NCBI GenBank assembly: GCA_965369635.1
Contig: CBDURC010000020.1
Span: forward strand, 1 to 21,223
Source of the DNA: UBA3071 sp965369635
GTDB taxonomy: Bacteria; Chloroflexota; Anaerolineae; UBA3071
Reading direction: 5' to 3'
Length of the DNA: 21,223 nucleotides
Part shown: positions 1 through 6,408 of the stretch, piece after piece
How positions within the stretch are numbered: position 1 is the first letter of the stretch
How the letters are laid out: every line of letters starts with the position of its first letter
Translations under genes and position numbers: made by a program
The notes under the pieces: model-generated
Told to the model about the DNA's origin: nothing
The model's database searches: none
What the model saw: the letters and a program-made list of their open reading frames with translations, nothing else

Positions 1-233
1 GTGTTAGTCAGCAGAGCGTAGAGTCTGTCCAGTGAATTCAACCCAGGCGAGGGTGCACGGTTCTCGTTTTCGCTCATCAGTGCTTCGGTTTGCGATCCGA
101 TTTGGGGTTGATACAACTCTTCGCCTATGACAAGGGCCACCCCATGACGAACGCAGAGGCTGCCCCGAAAGAACCCGTCCCAGGCCCCGCTGATTCCTAC
201 CCGCAGCGTGATGCGCTGTTTTATCGGATGACT

Positions 234-1433
234 TCATCGGCTGGCCCCACTTGGGGCGGGGCTGGTCCGCTGGCGAAGATATCGCCAGGCCACCTCGGCC
301 AGCACCGCCGCGCCAACGGGCAGCGCGTCTTCGTCAACGTCGAATGTCGGTGAGTGACCGCGGCGTTCAGGCTGGCCAGGAGTGCGCACACCCAGCAGCC
401 AGTAGCAGCCAGGGGCTTCCCGGGCCAGGAAACTGAAATCCTCTGCTCCCATCCTTGGCTCCGCTTCCAGCACCTTTTCCGGGCCGAGGAGGTCGCTCGC
501 CACCTTCTGCACGAAGGTTGTCATCTCCGAGTCGTTTACCGTAGGTGGGAAACCTTCGACGATGGTCAGCCGGAAGTCGCCGCCCAGCGCTCGTGCGATG
601 CTGCAGGCCCGCTCCAACTCGTCGAGGATCTGTTGCCGCACGTCGGGGTCAAAGGCTCGCGTGGTGCCCTTCAGCAGGGCCTTCTCCGGGATAGTGTTGT
701 GCTTGCGGCCAGCCTCAATGGCGCCCACCGTGACCACGCTGCTATCCACGGGGTTCACCCGGCGGGCGACGATCTGCTGCAGCGCCAAGATCACGTGCGC
801 AGCCAGCAGGATTGTGTCTGTGCCCTTGTGAGGATACGCGCCGTGGCAGCCCTTGCCCATGATCTCCACCTCGAAGAGATCGGCAGCAGCCATCAGTGGT
901 CCCGGTCGCACCGCTATGGTGCCTGTGGGATACTCGGTGGAAACGTGTAGTCCGAAGACGGCGTCCACTCCTTCCATCACTCCAGCTTCCACGAACCGCT
1001 TGCCTCCGCTCTTACCCTCCTCGTCCGGCCCTTCCTCGGAAGGCTGGAAGAGGAAACGCACGCGGCCCGGTGGCGGGTTCTCGGCCAGGAGCATGGCCGC
1101 GCCCAGCAGCATGGCCGTGTGCGCGTCGTGGCCGCAAGCGTGCATGACCCCCGGCACCTGCGAGGCGTAGGGGACATCGTTCTGCTCCTGGATGGGCAGG
1201 GCGTCCATATCGGCGCGCAGGGCAACGGTTGGCCCTTCCCCGCCGTCCAGGGTGCCGATGACTCCTGTGCGGGCCACGCCTGTTTCCACATGTAGTCCCA
1301 GAGAGCGCAGGGTGTCCGCCACCAGCGCCGCAGTGCGGTGCTCTTGGTATGCCAACTCGGGATGTCGATGAATCTCGTGGCGCAGTGCCCTAATGCGTTC
1401 GTGTAACTCGCGAGCTCGTAGCAGCATCTTCAT
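234..1433 (-). CDS. M20 family amidohydrolase / metallopeptidase (M20D, IAA-amino acid or hippurate hydrolase-like)
   Basis: Predicted cytosolic metal-dependent amidohydrolase of 399 residues, the usual length for M20D enzymes that cleave N-acyl amino acids or similar amides. Visible motifs run in family order: RADMDALP near residue 73, HACGHDAHT near 98 (Cys100 and His102 are the expected metal ligands), PSEEGP near 131 with the catalytic Glu, GLHVS near 161, HGAYPHKGTD of the lid domain, and GAEDFSF near the C-terminus. The start at 1433 has a GGGAG-type ribosome site about 6 nt upstream. That leader lies inside a direct repeat shared with the next upstream gene. The C-terminus (about 10 residues rich in Pro, Ser, Ala) is encoded by a palindromic repeat also seen at 3160. 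The substrate cannot be told from sequence. Confidence 0.93.
   Translation of the reverse strand: MKMLLRARELHERIRALRHEIHRHPELAYQEHRTAALVADTLRSLGLHVETGVARTGVIGTLDGGEGPTVALRADMDALPIQEQNDVPYASQVPGVMHACGHDAHTAMLLGAAMLLAENPPPGRVRFLFQPSEEGPDEEGKSGGKRFVEAGVMEGVDAVFGLHVSTEYPTGTIAVRPGPLMAAADLFEVEIMGKGCHGAYPHKGTDTILLAAHVILALQQIVARRVNPVDSSVVTVGAIEAGRKHNTIPEKALLKGTTRAFDPDVRQQILDELERACSIARALGGDFRLTIVEGFPPTVNDSEMTTFVQKVASDLLGPEKVLEAEPRMGAEDFSFLAREAPGCYWLLGVRTPGQPERRGHSPTFDVDEDALPVGAAVLAEVAWRYLRQRTSPAPSGASR
243..261 (-). repeat. 19-nt GC-rich palindrome-containing repeat, copy A
   Basis: Read on the minus strand this matches the plus-strand sequence at 3160-3178 with one mismatch (CCCCGCC, C or T, then CAAGTGGGGCC). 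It contains the palindrome GCCCCAcTTGGGGC-type core. It lies just inside the 3' end of the amidohydrolase gene. The two copies sit at the ends of two genes in opposite orientation relative to them, which suggests a small dispersed repeat or terminator-like element. Confidence 0.5.
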
Positions 1434-1495
1434 ACCCCTCTCCCAACAATCAGCCGATGAAGCCGATTGAGCCGATGTTTTTCGGTGTCATCAGC
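1434..1495. repeat. Direct repeat copy 1 bracketing the XRE gene
   Basis: About 62 nt nearly identical to 1848-1900. This copy has 9 extra bases (a second 'gccgatgaa'-like unit) and two substitutions near its right end. It holds the ribosome-binding leader of the amidohydrolase gene on the minus strand and several agccgat/atcggct units that can form small hairpins. Confidence 0.85.
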
Positions 1496-1552
1496 CCCAC
1501 GGGCAGCACCATCGGCTGAGTCTCACATCACCAGGGGCGACTCTCGCTGGCC

Positions 1553-1845
1553 TCAGTTTGCTCCTGAACCTCTTGACACCAGGCGAACCTCGACCTTGGC
1601 GTCCAACGCATCGGCCAGCCTCTTGACCAGCCTTAACGATGGACTCACCTCAGCCCGTTCCACCCGTGAAACACTGGCCTGCACCGTCCGGTTCGCTTGG
1701 CCAGCGCTGCCTGGGAGAGCCCTTGCTGCAGCCGCAGGGCGATCACGGCCCGTGCAATCTGATGCTCAGAATCCAGGGCTTCGTACTCTCGTACAAAGGC
1801 AGGATTCTTCATCGGTTCCGCTTTCAGGTCTGTCAGCGTTTTCAT
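1553..1845 (-). pseudogene. Frameshifted XRE/HigA-type helix-turn-helix antitoxin-like gene
   Basis: Reading from ATG at 1845 gives MKTLTDLKAEPMKNP..., an N-terminus typical of HigA-like XRE antitoxins, running into the helix-turn-helix (LSQAALAKRTGR). The frame then breaks near 1677-1683. Continuing one frame over gives VQASVSRVERAEVSPSLRL and on to a stop at 1553-1555, which is the expected second half of the HTH and C-terminus. One base is missing, probably a G from a GGG run, so the intact protein would have 97 residues. The span of 293 nt fits a single lost base. No toxin gene lies in the 43 nt upstream, so it looks like an orphan. It is either a real pseudogene or a sequencing error. 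It is bracketed by direct repeats at 1434 and 1848. Confidence 0.8.
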
Positions 1846-1847
1846 TA

Positions 1848-1900
1848 ACCCCTCTCCCAACAATCAGCCGATTGAGCCGATGTTTTTCGGCTTCATCAGC
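1848..1900. repeat. Direct repeat copy 2 bracketing the XRE gene
   Basis: About 53 nt matching 1434-1495 apart from a 9-nt gap and two substitutions. It supplies the GGGAGAGGGG ribosome site of the XRE gene, just as copy 1 does for the amidohydrolase. The two copies put near-identical 5' leaders in front of two unrelated genes. Confidence 0.85.
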
Positions 1901-1905
1901 TGAGC

Positions 1906-3027
1906 CTACGCTAGCTTCCGTGCGACTTCGCGGGCCACGTCCAGGGTGCCGTCGGAGCCGCCCAGGTCGTAGGTGCGCACCTTGCCCTCAGCGATGACGG
2001 CGGCGATAGCCTCTTCTAGTCGCACAGCCATCTCACGTTCGCCCAGCCAGTCCAGCATCAGCTTGACCGCCAGCAGCATGGCCGTGGGATTGACCACGTA
2101 CTTACCCGCGTACTTGGGGGCCGACCCGTGGGTGGGCTCAAAGACGGCGAAGTCGTCGCCGATGTTGCCGCTGGCCGCAAATCCCAGCCCGCCGACGATC
2201 TGCGCCGAGATGTCGGAGACGATGTCGCCGAACATGTTGCTGGAGACAATGACGCCGTAGTTCTGAGGATTCTTCACCAACCACATGGCCATGGCATCCA
2301 CGTTCGTCTCCCACAGCTCTATGCCGGGATACTCCGCAGCGATCTTGCGCGCTTCACGCACCATCAGCCCGGAGGTCTCGCGGATGACGTTGGGCTTCTC
2401 CACCAGAGTCACAGTCGGGTAGCCGTGCTTCCTGGCATACTCGAAGGCCTGGCGCACGATGCGCTGGCAACCCTGGCGGGTGAAGATGCGGCAGGAGAGG
2501 GCGATGTCGCCGGAGTCCACGCCCTGAAAAGCGGCCATGCGCGGACTGGCCTCCTCCAGAGCAGTGCGCACGTCGTCAGGCAGGGGATGGAACTCCACGC
2601 CCGCGTAGAGCCCCTGGGTGTTCTCGCGGAAAACCACCAGATCAATGTCGTCACGTAAGTTAAGGGGATTACCCTGGAACGCTCTACAGGGCCTGAGGTT
2701 AACATAGAGGTCAAAGAGCTGCCGCAACCGCACGATAGGGCTGCGGTAGACCAAGCCTTGGCCTTGGAGTTCTGAGATCAGTTCTTTCTCAGCTTCCTCT
2801 TTCGGCTTCGAGGTAATGGCAGCGAAAAGGGCGCAGTCACACGTCCTGAGCGTCTCAAGGGTACGCTGGGGAAGCGCATCTCCTTCAGTGCACCAGAAGC
2901 TCCAGCCGATGTCGGTAGGGACGTACTCAGCGTCCAGTCCGATGGCGTCGAGAACGATTCTCGCCGCGTCCATCACGTCCACGCCGATGCCGTCTCCAGG
3001 CATCCAGGCGATACGGTATTTGGGCAT
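1906..3027 (-). CDS. Isocitrate/isopropylmalate dehydrogenase family protein
   Basis: A 373-residue member of the NAD(P)-dependent beta-hydroxyacid oxidative decarboxylases (isocitrate, isopropylmalate, tartrate or homoisocitrate dehydrogenases). Visible signatures are PGDGIG at residues 10-15, the Arg-rich substrate region SPIVRLRQLFDLYVNLRP, RENTQGLYAGVE, the catalytic Lys in VEKPNVIRETSG, the metal-binding NMFGDIVSDISAQIVGGLG, and EPTHGSAPKYAGK of the nucleotide site. The length fits short prokaryotic NAD-type enzymes. The start at 3027 has GAGGAGG about 7 nt upstream. Exact substrate is not resolvable: no leucine or TCA genes lie beside it. It shares the minus-strand run with the reductase upstream, separated by 139 nt holding three stem-loops. 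Confidence 0.9.
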   Translation of the reverse strand: MPKYRIAWMPGDGIGVDVMDAARIVLDAIGLDAEYVPTDIGWSFWCTEGDALPQRTLETLRTCDCALFAAITSKPKEEAEKELISELQGQGLVYRSPIVRLRQLFDLYVNLRPCRAFQGNPLNLRDDIDLVVFRENTQGLYAGVEFHPLPDDVRTALEEASPRMAAFQGVDSGDIALSCRIFTRQGCQRIVRQAFEYARKHGYPTVTLVEKPNVIRETSGLMVREARKIAAEYPGIELWETNVDAMAMWLVKNPQNYGVIVSSNMFGDIVSDISAQIVGGLGFAASGNIGDDFAVFEPTHGSAPKYAGKYVVNPTAMLLAVKLMLDWLGEREMAVRLEEAIAAVIAEGKVRTYDLGGSDGTLDVAREVARKLA

Positions 3028-3069
3028 TACGCAGCCTCCTCATTGTTTTCTTCTGCTTTTTTTCTTGCT

Positions 3070-3139
3070 CCCGCTGGATCGATGTGTTCAGCGGGGCTGT
3101 AGCGGACGTAGCCGTCCACTACGAGCGAGATACTCTCGC
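3070..3139 (-). other. Three consecutive stem-loops in the gap between two minus-strand genes
   Basis: Inverted repeats at 3070-3076/3089-3095 (CCCGCTG with CAGCGGG), 3099-3108/3113-3122 (GTAG-GGACG with CGTCC-CTAC around a 4-nt loop, one mismatch) and 3125-3130/3134-3139 (GCGAGA with TCTCGC). All sit upstream of the dehydrogenase start at 3027 and downstream of the reductase stop. There is no U-tract, so this may be a structured leader or a processing site and not a classical terminator. Confidence 0.5.
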
Positions 3140-3159
3140 CAAATGTGTTCACTAGCCCG

Positions 3160-3178
3160 CCCCGCCTCAAGTGGGGCC
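3160..3178 (+). repeat. 19-nt GC-rich palindrome-containing repeat, copy B
   Basis: Plus-strand match, with one mismatch, to the minus strand of 243-261. It overlaps the stop codon of the flavoprotein gene that ends at 3167, so part of that gene's last codons derive from the repeat. Confidence 0.5.
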
Positions 3179-4471
3179 CGCCGCGGCGGTGGCGAAGACG
3201 CGCATGAAACTCCTGCTCGCCCGCGCCTGCGGAGGGAAACGCTCACGCCAACGGTAGCTGCGGGCCATCTTGCGTCCCAGGCCCACCGCCCAGCGCTGCT
3301 CGTATACGGCCAGCGCCGCAGTGGAGACGTCGCCAGCAGCGATGGCCGCCGCCGCTACTTCTGCGGCCAGCCGTCCGGCGGTCATGCCGTTAGTGATGCC
3401 GCCGCCCGTGAGGGGATTCACCTGCCGGGCCGCGTCGCCGACGAGCATCAAGCCATCGGTCACCAAGCGTCGGGGCGGCAGGGCCACGGGCACGCCTCCG
3501 CTGACCATAGTCACGGGGCTGCCTTGGGCCAGCCGCGGTTCGCTCTCAATGAAGCGGTGCAGGCAGGTGAGTGCACTCTCGTCCTCTGCGGTGCAGCCAG
3601 CCTGCACGCCGACGCCCACGTTGGCCCGCCCTTCTCCCTTGGGGAAGATCCAGGCATAGCCACCGGGGGCGATCTCCTCGCCGATGAAGTACAAGCAACA
3701 AGTAGGGTCAATGTCGATGCCGGCCAGGAGGTACTGAGCACAAGCCATCGTGTCATGCAATGGCAATGTGGTCTCCAACCCCGCCCAACGGCCCACCTGC
3801 GACTCCACGCCGTCGGCGGCAATGACCACCCGCGCCTCGATCTCGGTGCTGCCACCGGGACCGCGCACGATCACGCCGCAAACAGCGCCATTTTCCTGCA
3901 GCAACCCTGTGGCCTCCGTCTTGACTGCAACCTGGGCGCCGGCAGCCGCTGCCTCCTCCGCCAGCATACGGTCGAACACCCGCCGTTCCAGGATGTAGCC
4001 ATAGCCTCCCTCACTCCGCAACGTCTCTATCCCGCCGCTGCCGATGGCAGTGATCTCTGCCTTGTCCACTGTGGCTGCGATCCAGCGCGGGTCTAGCTCG
4101 ACGAAGGGGGTGATCTCGCTATGCCCCACCCCCTCGGCGCAGCGCACGGGGCTGCCGATCTCCTGTCGCTTTTCCAGAAGCAGCACGGAGAGATCGAGTT
4201 GAGCCGCCGTACGTGCCGCCAGCGAGCCCGCCGGGCCGGCGCCCACAACCACCATGTCGTAGCGGAGCGAGAGCGGCATGGCAGTGACTTTGGGACTCTC
4301 GCTCTCCACGGAGCGCAATGCGCCCACGGCGCAGGCGGCCAGGCACAGCCCGCAATCGGTACAGGTGTGATCCACGAGCAGCCGAGTCTCGGCTAGATTC
4401 AGAGCCCCGACGGGGCAGACGCTGACGCAGCCACCGCAATAGCAGCAACGTTGGCGGTCAACGATCACCAT
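3167..4471 (-). CDS. Geranylgeranyl reductase family flavoprotein with N-terminal 2x[4Fe-4S] ferredoxin domain
   Basis: A 434-residue fusion. Residues 1-50 are a bacterial ferredoxin module with two cluster motifs (C9-x2-C12-x2-C15-x3-CP and C37-x2-C40-x2-C43-x3-C47). Residues from about 70 are a GGR/ChlP-type FAD oxidoreductase: VVVGAGPAGSLAA for the FAD ADP-moiety, EKRQEIGSPVRCAEG, the family motif PGGYAWIFPKGEGRANVGVG, and GDAARQVNPLTGGGITNG. Such enzymes saturate isoprenoid chains of lipids, quinones or pigments; here the fused clusters would deliver electrons to FAD. The start at 4471 is chosen because it has GGAG 9 nt upstream and begins right at the ferredoxin fold. A type 2 IPP isomerase lies 800 nt away across a divergent promoter. 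The substrate (menaquinone tail, polyprenol or lipid) is inference. Confidence 0.88.
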   Translation of the reverse strand: MVIVDRQRCCYCGGCVSVCPVGALNLAETRLLVDHTCTDCGLCLAACAVGALRSVESESPKVTAMPLSLRYDMVVVGAGPAGSLAARTAAQLDLSVLLLEKRQEIGSPVRCAEGVGHSEITPFVELDPRWIAATVDKAEITAIGSGGIETLRSEGGYGYILERRVFDRMLAEEAAAAGAQVAVKTEATGLLQENGAVCGVIVRGPGGSTEIEARVVIAADGVESQVGRWAGLETTLPLHDTMACAQYLLAGIDIDPTCCLYFIGEEIAPGGYAWIFPKGEGRANVGVGVQAGCTAEDESALTCLHRFIESEPRLAQGSPVTMVSGGVPVALPPRRLVTDGLMLVGDAARQVNPLTGGGITNGMTAGRLAAEVAAAAIAAGDVSTAALAVYEQRWAVGLGRKMARSYRWRERFPPQARASRSFMRVFATAAAGPT

Positions 4472-4547
4472 GAGAGATTCTCCATCGAGAAGTACGCAGA
4501 GGCGGCCCCAAACCGCCAACAGGAGGGGGGCTCTACGGACTGGCAGG

Positions 4548-4576
4548 AGTATACATCAGGTGCGTGGTCTTGTCCA
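4548..4576 (-). promoter_or_regulatory. Sigma70-type promoter for the ferredoxin-GGR gene
   Basis: On the minus strand TGGACA (4571-4576), a 17-nt spacer, then TATACT (4548-4553). It lies about 75 nt before the start codon at 4471 and downstream of the hairpin that closes the acyl carrier gene, so the reductase is probably transcribed separately. Confidence 0.6.
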
Positions 4577-4602
4577 GCAAGGGGAGTGTCCTTGATAACG
4601 AA

Positions 4603-4630
4603 CGAGCCCGGACCGAAAAGTCCGGGCTCG
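4603..4630 (-). terminator. Terminator hairpin after the acyl carrier protein gene
   Basis: Perfect 11-bp stem CGAGCCCGGAC / GTCCGGGCTCG with a 6-nt loop, 32 nt past the stop of the acyl carrier gene. On the minus strand it is followed by TTCGTTATC, a weak T-rich tail, so the stem is convincing and the tail only moderate. Confidence 0.75.
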
Positions 4631-4661
4631 TGATCTCAGACTAGTGCACGCGGTGCAGGGC

Positions 4662-5111
4662 CTACGCCTCCTTGACACCTGCTTCAGCCAGTACCCGATC
4701 CAGGTAGGCGATAGCCCCTCCGACGCTGGAAATCTGCTGTGCGTCTTCGTCGGGAATCTCCATCCTCAGACCAAATCCCTCTTCCGAGAGGTTCTCCAAA
4801 GCCATGATCAGTCCCACCAGGTCCAATGAGTCCGCCTCCATGTCCTCACGGAAGCGGGCGTTGGACCAGAGCAGCTTGGTCACCGCCTCTTTGTCCGCCC
4901 CCAGTTGTGCCGCGAAGTCCTCCACAGTGAGTGCAGGCGGCTCTTTGCTCTTCAGAGCAGCCACCACTGCTTCCTGGGATAGACCAAGTCCCTCGGCCAG
5001 ATAGCCAAATTGCTCGGGCTTCTCGGCGACCTTGCGCAAGATGCTGACCCCATCTGATGGCAGTTCCATCTCTTCCACAATGGCATCCACGACTTTCTGG
5101 AAAATGTCCAT
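4662..5111 (-). CDS. Atypical long acyl carrier protein
   Basis: 149 residues, about twice a normal ACP. The C-terminal half carries the phosphopantetheine site: EADSLDLVGLIMAL with attachment Ser95, then MEIPDEDAQQISSVGGAIAYL, the usual ACP helix III-IV signature. A full ACP domain can be traced from about residue 62 (TVEDFAAQLGADKEAVTKLL) with small insertions before the DSL motif and after MALE. Residues 1-25 (MDIFQKVVDAIVEEMELP) also resemble ACP helix I, so the first 60 residues may be a degenerate ACP copy without a DSL serine, or an insertion in one ACP. The start has AGGAGG 6 nt upstream and a strong promoter (5158-5185). The gene is transcribed alone. No fatty acid synthase or polyketide genes flank it; its neighbours are isoprenoid-type enzymes. 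Confidence 0.85.
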   Translation of the reverse strand: MDIFQKVVDAIVEEMELPSDGVSILRKVAEKPEQFGYLAEGLGLSQEAVVAALKSKEPPALTVEDFAAQLGADKEAVTKLLWSNARFREDMEADSLDLVGLIMALENLSEEGFGLRMEIPDEDAQQISSVGGAIAYLDRVLAEAGVKEA

Positions 5112-5157
5112 GATAGCCTCCTTTGTTTTCTTTTCGCTCCGTAGATTGAATGCAGCT

Positions 5158-5185
5158 ATTGTAGCAGATTGAGCTAGACTGTCAA
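5158..5185 (-). promoter_or_regulatory. Promoter of the acyl carrier protein gene
   Basis: On the minus strand a consensus TTGACA (5180-5185), 16-nt spacer and TACAAT (5158-5163), about 47 nt before the ATG at 5111. Its -35 box forms an inverted repeat with the divergent promoter for the isomerase. Confidence 0.8.
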
Positions 5186-5194
5186 CTTACGAAC

Positions 5195-5223
5195 TTGACA
5201 GTGCGTTTCGAAACTGGTAAGAT
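5195..5223 (+). promoter_or_regulatory. Promoter of the type 2 IPP isomerase gene
   Basis: TTGACA (5195-5200), 17-nt spacer and TAAGAT (5218-5223). The two divergent -35 boxes are 9 nt apart and make the 7-bp inverted repeat CTGTCAA (5179-5185) / TTGACAG (5195-5201). Confidence 0.75.
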
Positions 5224-5301
5224 GCAAAGATACTGCCAACAGTAGAGAACAACCTCAACGATTGCAACACCTGAAGGGGCTGGAAGTTACGGGAGATGGA
5301 T

Positions 5302-6345
5302 ATGCACGAGCGACGAAAGGCGGATCACCTGCGCATCAGCCTGGAAGAGGATGTGCGCTTCCCCCGCCTGAGCACAGGCCTGGAGCGGTACCGATTTGTC
5401 CATCGGGCCCTGCCGGAGTTGGATCTGGCGGCCATTGACCTGTGTACCCGCCTGTTGGGCAAGCCGCTTCAACTGCCCCTGCTCATCTCCTCAATGACGG
5501 GAGGCACGCCTGAGGCGGAGGCCATCAACCGTCATCTGGCCCAGGCAGCGCAGGCCCGCGGCGTTGCCATCGGGCTGGGGTCGCAGCGGGCGGCGCTGGA
5601 ATCGCCTGCCCTGGCGCGCACCTTCCAGGTACGAGACGTGGCCCCGGATATCCTGTTGCTGGCCAACCTGGGCGCTGTGCAACTCAACTACGGCTACACC
5701 GTCGAGCACTGCCGACGCGCGGTGGAAATGGTCGCTGCCGACGCTCTCATTCTGCACCTGAATCCGCTGCAAGAGGCCCTGCAGGCGGAAGGCAACCAGG
5801 ACTGGGCAGGATTGTTGTGCAAGATTGAGACGGTCTGCAGAGCATTGGACGTGCCCGTGGTGGTTAAGGAGGTAGGCTGGGGCATCTGCGAGGAGGTGGC
5901 CAGACAGCTTGCCGAGGCTGGGGTGACGGCGATCGACGTAGCTGGTGCCGGCGGCACCTCCTGGAGCGAGGTGGAGCGTCACCGAGAGGCCAGTGCCGCC
6001 CGGCGACGCTTGGCCGTGGCCTTCAGCGATTGGGGTATTCCCACGGCGGAGGCGCTGCTGGCCGCCCGGCGCGCCGCGGCGCACCTGCCACTCATCGCCT
6101 CCGGGGGTATCCGCAGCGGTATTGACGTCGCCAAGACACTGGCCCTGGGGGCCACAGCAGCAGGCATTGCCACCCCCTTCCTGAAAGCAGCAGCCATCAG
6201 TGCCGAGGCGGTCGTGGAGATGATTGATCAGATCGGCGCTGAGCTGCGGACGGCCATGTTCTGTGCCGGGGCGGGAAACGTCGCCGCCCTGCGAGAGCCG
6301 GGACGTCTGGTGGACAGGGAAACAGGTAGACAAGGAAACAGGTAG
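5302..6345 (+). CDS. fni: Type 2 isopentenyl-diphosphate delta-isomerase (FMN-dependent)
   Basis: Interconverts IPP and DMAPP using reduced FMN, the entry step to isoprenoids. About 347 residues, standard for Idi-2. Motifs in order: RKADHL at the N-terminus, LLISSMTGGTPEAEAIN, GLGSQRAAL, LANLGAVQ, LHLNPLQEA, VVKEVGWG, DVAGAGGTSW and ASGGIRSGIDVAK, all typical FMN and substrate positions of this TIM barrel. An ATG at 5296 is possible, but ATG at 5302 has GGGAG 6 nt before it and is preferred. The last 11 residues (VDRETGRQGNR) are translated from a 16-nt tandem repeat, and the stop codon falls at the start of the third copy. It is driven by its own promoter, divergent from the acyl carrier gene. 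Confidence 0.95.
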   Translation: MHERRKADHLRISLEEDVRFPRLSTGLERYRFVHRALPELDLAAIDLCTRLLGKPLQLPLLISSMTGGTPEAEAINRHLAQAAQARGVAIGLGSQRAALESPALARTFQVRDVAPDILLLANLGAVQLNYGYTVEHCRRAVEMVAADALILHLNPLQEALQAEGNQDWAGLLCKIETVCRALDVPVVVKEVGWGICEEVARQLAEAGVTAIDVAGAGGTSWSEVERHREASAARRRLAVAFSDWGIPTAEALLAARRAAAHLPLIASGGIRSGIDVAKTLALGATAAGIATPFLKAAAISAEAVVEMIDQIGAELRTAMFCAGAGNVAALREPGRLVDRETGRQGNR

Positions 6346-6357
6346 ACAAGGAAACAG
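6310..6357 (+). repeat. Three tandem copies of a 16-nt purine-rich unit
   Basis: Units gtggacagggaaacag, gtagacaaggaaacag and gtagacaaggaaacag lie at 6310, 6326 and 6342. The isomerase reading frame runs through two copies and stops in the third. Similar purine-rich tracts follow other genes in this window (8121, 12914, 13845). Confidence 0.9.
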
Positions 6358-6408
6358 GGGGCGACCAGGTGCACCTTGTGTGTACTTTCCTACTTGTGTA
6401 CTATTCTT

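Noticed and set aside
1..233. Open frames on both strands (4-237 minus, 90-353 plus)
   Set aside because: Neither frame shows a recognisable family, composition is arginine/proline-rich as in out-of-frame translation, and one overlaps the amidohydrolase gene. I see no supported gene in the first 233 nt.
1553..1900. Complete toxin-antitoxin module
   Set aside because: Only an antitoxin-like frame is present, and it is broken; no toxin frame fits in the 43 nt upstream or downstream before the amidohydrolase.
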